From Verrucomicrobiota bacterium (GTDB lineage Bacteria > Verrucomicrobiota > Verrucomicrobiia > Limisphaerales > UBA1096), in contig QOAX01000260.1 in NCBI GenBank assembly GCA_003972865.1, positions 1 to 10,676 of the forward strand: a stretch of 10,676 nucleotides of DNA, given 5' to 3'. The notes under the pieces were generated by a model that did no database searches, was not told the origin of the DNA, and saw only the letters and a program-made list of their open reading frames with translations. Of the stretch, positions 6,996-10,676 are shown piece by piece. The translations under genes and the position numbers were made by a program. The first letter of the stretch is position 1. Every line of letters starts with the position of its first letter.

Positions 6996-7182
6996 TTTTC
7001 AACCAAACCTCTATGACCTAACATCCCAATAATTGTTGGGGGGGAGTAGTTTTTATAGATGCCGATAGGATAGCGATAGAGATCAGGGGTCGTCCACTCC
7101 AAATCGGGGATGTTTTTACAAAGTTTTGTCTGCCCCTTTTCCGGCTTTCCTCTGACAATTTAATTTATTCCCCACTAGGCGC
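6996..7182. other. Intergenic region upstream of the thioredoxin-like pair
   Basis: These 187 bases hold no convincing gene. On the minus strand a TATAAA (7052-7057) lies 57 bases before the start of the thioredoxin-like pair and could be a -10 element, but no matching -35 is visible. Two inverted repeats occur: CCCAA/TTGGG (7025-7029 and 7036-7040), and a longer nested one at 7106-7136 with GGGG/CCCC outside and ACAAA/TTTGT inside. The region is rich in A/T and in homopolymer runs compared with its neighbours. It must carry the promoter of the pair if that pair is not co-transcribed with the sulfatase operon. Confidence 0.4.
7106..7140 (+). terminator. Weak terminator-like hairpin
   Basis: GGGG (7106-7109) pairs with CCCC (7133-7136), and ACAAA (7118-7122) with TTTGT (7125-7129), followed by TTTT (7137-7140) on the plus strand. 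The unpaired T-run between the stem halves makes it imperfect, and no plus-strand gene ends here. It could equally be a remnant of a transposon end or an operator. Low confidence. Confidence 0.15.
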
Positions 7183-7362
7183 TTAACGCAAAGGGAGCAC
7201 TCCATGCTTACCCGTCGCATTAACGGCTATGCAAGCAGCTAAGTGCTGTTTGACGGCTTCTATGTTTCCGTCAATGGCAGCTTGAATAGGCAATTCATTT
7301 GGAGACGGCCCACACCCAACCAACAGCACGGCTGCGATTGTTGTGAGTGGGAGGTGTTTCAT
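7183..7362 (-). pseudogene. Truncated ankyrin-repeat lipoprotein
   Basis: A 59-aa reading frame. MKHLPLTTIAAVLLVGCG is a lipoprotein signal with lipobox LVGC (Cys17). Next come a short linker and one ankyrin unit, IQAAIDGNIEAVKQHLAA, with the next repeat breaking off at GVLPLR before a TAA. Intact members of this family, as I know them from related bacteria, carry several 33-residue repeats, so this is a 3'-truncated copy; no ankyrin sequence follows the stop in any minus-strand frame. It could still make a small lipoprotein, since the leader is intact. It starts 4 bases after the sulfatase stop, so any expression would depend on coupling from that gene. A GTG- or ATG-like start inside the sulfatase (up to 7416) is not supported because the leader begins exactly at 7362. 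Confidence 0.65.
7230..7280 (-). repeat. Ankyrin-derived DNA repeat, copy 2
   Basis: This stretch matches 3587-3637 at about 40 of 51 bases, in the same orientation and without gaps, including an exact 13-base run CTAAGTGCTGTTT. It encodes the GNIEAVKQHL helix in both fragments. Confidence 0.75.
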
Positions 7363-7366
7363 GCTG

Positions 7367-8743
7367 CTACTGGTTTGCTTTTTTGGTGGTGATCTTTCGG
7401 GTTTCAGCGCCGACATTGTTCAAGTAGCCGGTCATCAACCCGTGCAACTTCTCTGTCTTGTCCGGGAGTTTTTCTGAGAGGTTAAGGTTTTCCTCGACGC
7501 TTTTCGAAAGGTCGAACAACTCGAGACGATTGTCCCTCCAGGTTTTGACCAATTTATAGTCGCCTTGGATCAACGCCGTTTGCGCGGTGCGAGCAACGGC
7601 TTGGTGAAAAAGTAGGAACGAATTTGAGCGCTGCACTGCGCCTTGGCCCTGGTTGTGGAGTAGGCCTGCCAGGCTGCCACCGTCGAGCGACTTGGGCAGC
7701 GGCTTCGTGTGCCCCGCCAATTCAGCCAGGGTGGGAAAGAGGTCCAGTCCGGTGACCGGCACGCGGCTCAGGCTGCCTGGCTTTACTCCCGGGCCAACTG
7801 TAATAAATGGCACCCGTAAACCTCCCTCGTACATCGAGCCCTTACCCTGACGCAGTGGATGGTTGCGCGGGAGTTTCTTGTTTTTTTGTCCCGGCATGGT
7901 GAGGCGACCGCCGTTGTCTGAGAGGAAAAACACGTAGGTGTTGTCCTTCAAACCAAGAGACTCGATTTTCTCCATCACCGCGCCGATGCCGTCATCAAGG
8001 TCGCGGGTCATGGCGGCGAACTCCGGCATGGTATGCTTTTTGCCCTTGGCCAAGCGCTTGGTTTGTTTGAGAGAGTCTTCGCTGTAAAAAATATCGAGGT
8101 GCACCGCGTAGTGCGACACCTGGACGAAGAACGGCTTGCCACTCCTGGCCTGTGTTTCCATGAAGTCACAGGTGCGCTGGGTCAGGCTGCGGATCAGTTT
8201 GGGATCGTCCTTGGCCGCCGGACCGCCGGTGCCTTTTGAGCCGCCGGTTCCGTTGCCGGTGTAGCCGTCACTCACGTCGTAGCCCATCTCGCTGGGCGTC
8301 ACGGTATCAAAGCGCATATCCCACTTGCCGAAGTGGGCGGTTTGGTATGCCGGGTTGGCCTGCTTGAGCATCCGCGGCAGACTCAACTGCTTACGGTAGT
8401 TGGCGGTCCAGTTCTTTTGATCCTTCTGATAAATATGCCGTGCCGGCGATTGGCCAACGAGCAGGCTGCGCCGAGTGGGACAGCAGAACGGCGCAGGCGA
8501 GTAGCCTTGCGAAAACAACATCCCGCGCTTGGCCAGGCGCTCCAAATGCGGCGTGCGGTAATAGTCACTGCGAGTCCGCTCGTCGGCCGGGTCCATCAAC
8601 ACGGACGATCCCACCCAGCTCTGATCATCGCTGAGCAGGATAACGAAGTTAGGTGGCAAGTTGCTTGGCTTGGCGGCATGCAACGACGAGTCGCCGCAAC
8701 AAAGCGTGAGGACGGTTCCAATTGTGGTGATTAGGAGTTTCAT
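7367..8743 (-). CDS. Sulfatase (formylglycine-dependent, alkaline-phosphatase superfamily)
   Basis: A 458-aa exported sulfatase that hydrolyses a sulfate ester, probably on a polysaccharide or its oligosaccharides. Residues seen: the N-terminal metal site LLSDDQ (Asp39, Asp40); the maturation signature FCCPTRRSLLVGQ with the formylglycine cysteine at 87, Pro89 and Arg91; HFGKWD (Lys140); SHYAVH (His211); the second metal pair SDNGG (Asp276, Asn277); and RQGKGSMYEGGLRVPF (Lys301, Arg310). All catalytic positions are intact, and the length is normal for the family. The start is the ATG at 8743, followed by a signal peptide (MKLLITTIGTVLTLCC), with cleavage probably at LHA. There is no clear Shine-Dalgarno; it follows the DUF1501 stop by 5 bases and is likely translationally coupled. 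Activation needs a formylglycine-generating enzyme or anSME encoded elsewhere. The specific substrate cannot be read from the sequence. Confidence 0.93.
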   Translation of the reverse strand: MKLLITTIGTVLTLCCGDSSLHAAKPSNLPPNFVILLSDDQSWVGSSVLMDPADERTRSDYYRTPHLERLAKRGMLFSQGYSPAPFCCPTRRSLLVGQSPARHIYQKDQKNWTANYRKQLSLPRMLKQANPAYQTAHFGKWDMRFDTVTPSEMGYDVSDGYTGNGTGGSKGTGGPAAKDDPKLIRSLTQRTCDFMETQARSGKPFFVQVSHYAVHLDIFYSEDSLKQTKRLAKGKKHTMPEFAAMTRDLDDGIGAVMEKIESLGLKDNTYVFFLSDNGGRLTMPGQKNKKLPRNHPLRQGKGSMYEGGLRVPFITVGPGVKPGSLSRVPVTGLDLFPTLAELAGHTKPLPKSLDGGSLAGLLHNQGQGAVQRSNSFLLFHQAVARTAQTALIQGDYKLVKTWRDNRLELFDLSKSVEENLNLSEKLPDKTEKLHGLMTGYLNNVGAETRKITTKKANQ

Positions 8744-8748
8744 CTGAA

Positions 8749-10167
8749 TTAGGCCAGCAGGTCGCTGATGATGTGGCCGTGGACGTTGGTCAGGCGGCGC
8801 TGGATGCCGTTATGGTAGAAGGTCAGTCGCTCATGGTCGATGCCGAGCAGGTGCAAAACGGTGGCGTGGAAGTCGTGCCAGCTAACGCGGTTTTCCTCGG
8901 CGCGATGGCCGGTCTCGTCCGTGTTGCCATAGGCGATTCCCGGGCGCAAGCCGGCCCCAGCCATCCATACGGTAAATCCCGGGCCGTTGTGGTCGCGACC
9001 GAGACCGACTTTGTTTGACGGCGATTGGGTGAACGGTGTCCGGCCAAACTCAGTGGTGAACGTCACGAGCGTGTCCTCGAGCATGCCGCGTTGCTTGAGA
9101 TCCTTCAGCAGGGCAGCCACCGGCTGGTCGATGCGCAACGCCTCGCGCGTGTGGTTGCTGATCATGTCCTCGTGGCCGTCCCAACTCGTGCGCGGCTTGC
9201 CACCAAGCGGGCCACCGGAGAACAACTGCACAAACCGCACACCGCGCTCCAGTAGTCGCCGCGCGAGGATGCAGTTGCGCGCAAAGTCGCCAGTCTCCTT
9301 TCCGGCCAGGCCGTACGACTCGACAATGTGCCGCGGCTCGCTGTTGAGATTGGTCACCTCCGGCACCGAAATCTGCATACGCGCAGCCAATTCGTAGCTT
9401 CGAAGGCGCGCGCCTAAAATGTCATCCACGCCGCCGAGCCGCTGTAGTTGTTTGTGCTGCATGTAGGCAAGCAGACTATTCGTGGCCTCGCGCGCCTCTT
9501 TGGAAACTTGTTTCGGCGGAAAAAGATCGCGCACCGGATGTTCGCCAGAACGAAACACGACGCCCTGATGTTCGCCCGGCAGAAAACCGTTGCTCCAGTT
9601 CGCCGCGCCACCGCTGGGTGCGCCGCGCCGATCGGGGATCACCACAAACGCCGGCAGCGAATCGGAGGCGTTGCCCAGCCCGTAGGACAGCCAGCCGCCG
9701 AGCGACGGGAAGCCATTGGTCTGGAATCCGCTGTTCGACATGAACAACGCCGGTGTGTGGTTGCTCGTGTCGGAGTACATCGATCGAATCACCGTCAGTT
9801 CGTCGGCGACCGTGGCCAGGTGCGGGAACAACTCCGACACCCACAGGCCGCTTTGGCCGCGCTGGCTGAACGGCCAATCGTTTTTACGTAGCAACCCCAC
9901 GCGACCAAAGAACGGCTCCGGTTTTTTGCCCGGCGGTGTCTTGCCATGGAACTCGGTCAACTCCGGCTTGTAGTCAAACGAGTCGATTTGGCTGTAGCCG
10001 CCGACGAGGCAGATGTTGATCACCCGCCTGGCCTTGGGGGCAAGGTGCGGCCGCAGGACAACGGCTTCTTCGGCCCGCAACAAACTTGTAAACGCGGTTG
10101 CGCCCAAGCCGTGCACGGCCCAGTTCAAAAACCGGCGACGATCAATGCCCTGTGTGCTCGCGTTCAT
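8749..10167 (-). CDS. DUF1501 family protein, Tat-exported
   Basis: A 472-aa DUF1501 protein (PF07394), a family placed in the alkaline phosphatase/sulfatase superfamily, of unknown reaction. The N-terminus has a twin-arginine signal (DRRRFLNW at 9-16, then GLGATAFTSLL), so it is exported folded. Family landmarks: INICLVGGYSQIDSFDYKP (50-68, where the usual GG.S..D metal-site region sits), NHTPALF (136-142), ARRLLERGVRFVQL (302-315), SWDGHEDM (328-335), TTEFGRTP (371-378), GRDHN (390-394) and WHDFHATVLHLLG (430-442). It starts within the DUF1553 stop (ATGA overlap at 10164-10167) and ends 5 bases before the sulfatase, so the three form a tight operon. In Planctomycetota and Verrucomicrobiota, DUF1553 and DUF1501 genes nearly always travel as a pair. 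A role in degrading or processing an extracellular substrate is inferred from neighbours only. Confidence 0.93.
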   Translation of the reverse strand: MNASTQGIDRRRFLNWAVHGLGATAFTSLLRAEEAVVLRPHLAPKARRVINICLVGGYSQIDSFDYKPELTEFHGKTPPGKKPEPFFGRVGLLRKNDWPFSQRGQSGLWVSELFPHLATVADELTVIRSMYSDTSNHTPALFMSNSGFQTNGFPSLGGWLSYGLGNASDSLPAFVVIPDRRGAPSGGAANWSNGFLPGEHQGVVFRSGEHPVRDLFPPKQVSKEAREATNSLLAYMQHKQLQRLGGVDDILGARLRSYELAARMQISVPEVTNLNSEPRHIVESYGLAGKETGDFARNCILARRLLERGVRFVQLFSGGPLGGKPRTSWDGHEDMISNHTREALRIDQPVAALLKDLKQRGMLEDTLVTFTTEFGRTPFTQSPSNKVGLGRDHNGPGFTVWMAGAGLRPGIAYGNTDETGHRAEENRVSWHDFHATVLHLLGIDHERLTFYHNGIQRRLTNVHGHIISDLLA

Positions 10168-10676
10168 TCGATCACCACAAATTCGCTGCTGTTAAACAAT
10201 GCCCGGCAGAGCGATGGTAAACCGTGTTTCGCAATCATTGCTGTCGCTTGGCTGCGTTCGGTTTCGTCCGGATCCCGTCCCAAGCTCAACTGCCAAGCTC
10301 GCCGCGCTTGGCCAAAGGGCGCCTCGCCGGCCTCCTTTCGTACGCGATTGGCCAAGCCGTCGGCCATGCGCCATACGAACACGTTGTTGCTCAAGCTGAG
10401 CGCCTGCAACGGCGTGGTCGTCACGGCGCGAGTGGGAGCAGTGGCGGAGGGGTCGGGGCAATCGAATGTGTCTAGAATGGCGTCGCGTTCACCGCGCGGT
10501 GAGAAACGATAGATCGTACGGCGATCAAACTTCGGCCCCTTCACCTCTATTGGATGATAGTAGCGCCCGGCGTTGAAATGGATTTCCTTCACGTCCTCGT
10601 AGCTCGGGCCGCTTTGTTGCGTGTTCAGCATGCCGGCGGCTTGCAGCAACGAGTCACGTACCGCTTCACCCTCGAG
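10164..10676 (-). CDS. DUF1553 domain protein, C-terminal part (5' end outside window)
   Basis: The last 170 residues of a DUF1553 (PSD1) protein, open through the right edge of the window: the frame continues upstream of the TTG at 10649 as LEGEAVRDSL, which matches the family's [RL]LEAE..RDSLL segment. Other landmarks: SGPSYEDV, the core LDTFDCPDPSATAPTRAVTT followed by TPLQALSLSNNVFV (about residues 70-104), and the family's typical ending ALFNSSEFVVIE. Complete members are 700-1100 aa and often carry an N-terminal cytochrome-c-like PSCyt1 domain and DUF1549; those parts would be upstream and cannot be checked. Expected location is the periplasm or the cell surface. It overlaps the DUF1501 start by ATGA. 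Confidence 0.9.
   Translation of the reverse strand, partial: LEGEAVRDSLLQAAGMLNTQQSGPSYEDVKEIHFNAGRYYHPIEVKGPKFDRRTIYRFSPRGERDAILDTFDCPDPSATAPTRAVTTTPLQALSLSNNVFVWRMADGLANRVRKEAGEAPFGQARRAWQLSLGRDPDETERSQATAMIAKHGLPSLCRALFNSSEFVVIE

Noticed and set aside
9946..10512. 188-aa plus-strand frame across the DUF1501/DUF1553 boundary
   Set aside because: It is antisense to two well-supported family genes with conserved motifs and an ATGA overlap.
1..10676. SalI site at the left end and XhoI site at the right end, suggesting a cloned fragment
   Set aside because: Further SalI hexamers occur inside (for example at 632), so this is not a complete digest product; the coincidence says nothing about biology.
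1..10676. Search for transposase, integrase, CRISPR array, tRNA, rRNA, toxin-antitoxin or phage genes
   Set aside because: None seen on either strand; the rearranged area around 3.2-3.8 kb has no recognisable mobile-element gene.

Overview
The window looks like chromosomal DNA from a bacterium of the PVC group, most likely Verrucomicrobiota, with Planctomycetota as the alternative. Evidence: a DUF1553/DUF1501/sulfatase gene set on one strand, a large secreted protein built of Ig-like and carbohydrate-binding-like modules with a C-terminal domain ending in GFFRV, a degenerate thioredoxin-like family common in these phyla, and ankyrin lipoprotein fragments. This assignment rests on protein-family recognition only; no RNA gene or phylogenetic marker is present.

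Layout: (1) 1-3234, plus strand: the 3' part of a very large secreted multi-domain adhesin or carbohydrate-binding protein, with an internally duplicated Ig-plus-CBM-like module. (2) 3235-3771: a gene graveyard. A decayed start of a GH28/pectate-lyase-like gene (plus strand; one frameshift, one in-frame stop, then truncation) abuts a decayed ankyrin-repeat lipoprotein gene (minus strand). (3) 3772-6995, minus strand, transcribed from right to left: two paralogous secreted thioredoxin-fold-like proteins that have lost the redox cysteines and overlap by ATGA, then a homocysteine S-methyltransferase-family enzyme. (4) 6996-7182: intergenic. (5) 7183-10676, minus strand: 3' end of a DUF1553 gene, a Tat-exported DUF1501 protein (ATGA overlap), a sulfatase (5-nt gap) and a truncated ankyrin lipoprotein (4-nt gap).

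Functional reading: regions 1 and 5 and the GH28 remnant fit the handling of complex, probably sulfated or pectin-like, polysaccharides. DUF1553/DUF1501 pairs commonly accompany sulfatases in this group, but their biochemical role is not established. The three-gene block in region 3 is of a different character and is bracketed by two same-orientation ankyrin fragments that are clearly related at DNA level. This suggests that ankyrin-gene copies mark past rearrangement points. I see no transposase, integrase, CRISPR array, tRNA or rRNA. The most novel material is the cysteine-less thioredoxin-like pair with its duplicated helical tail, and the ankyrin-bracketed junctions.
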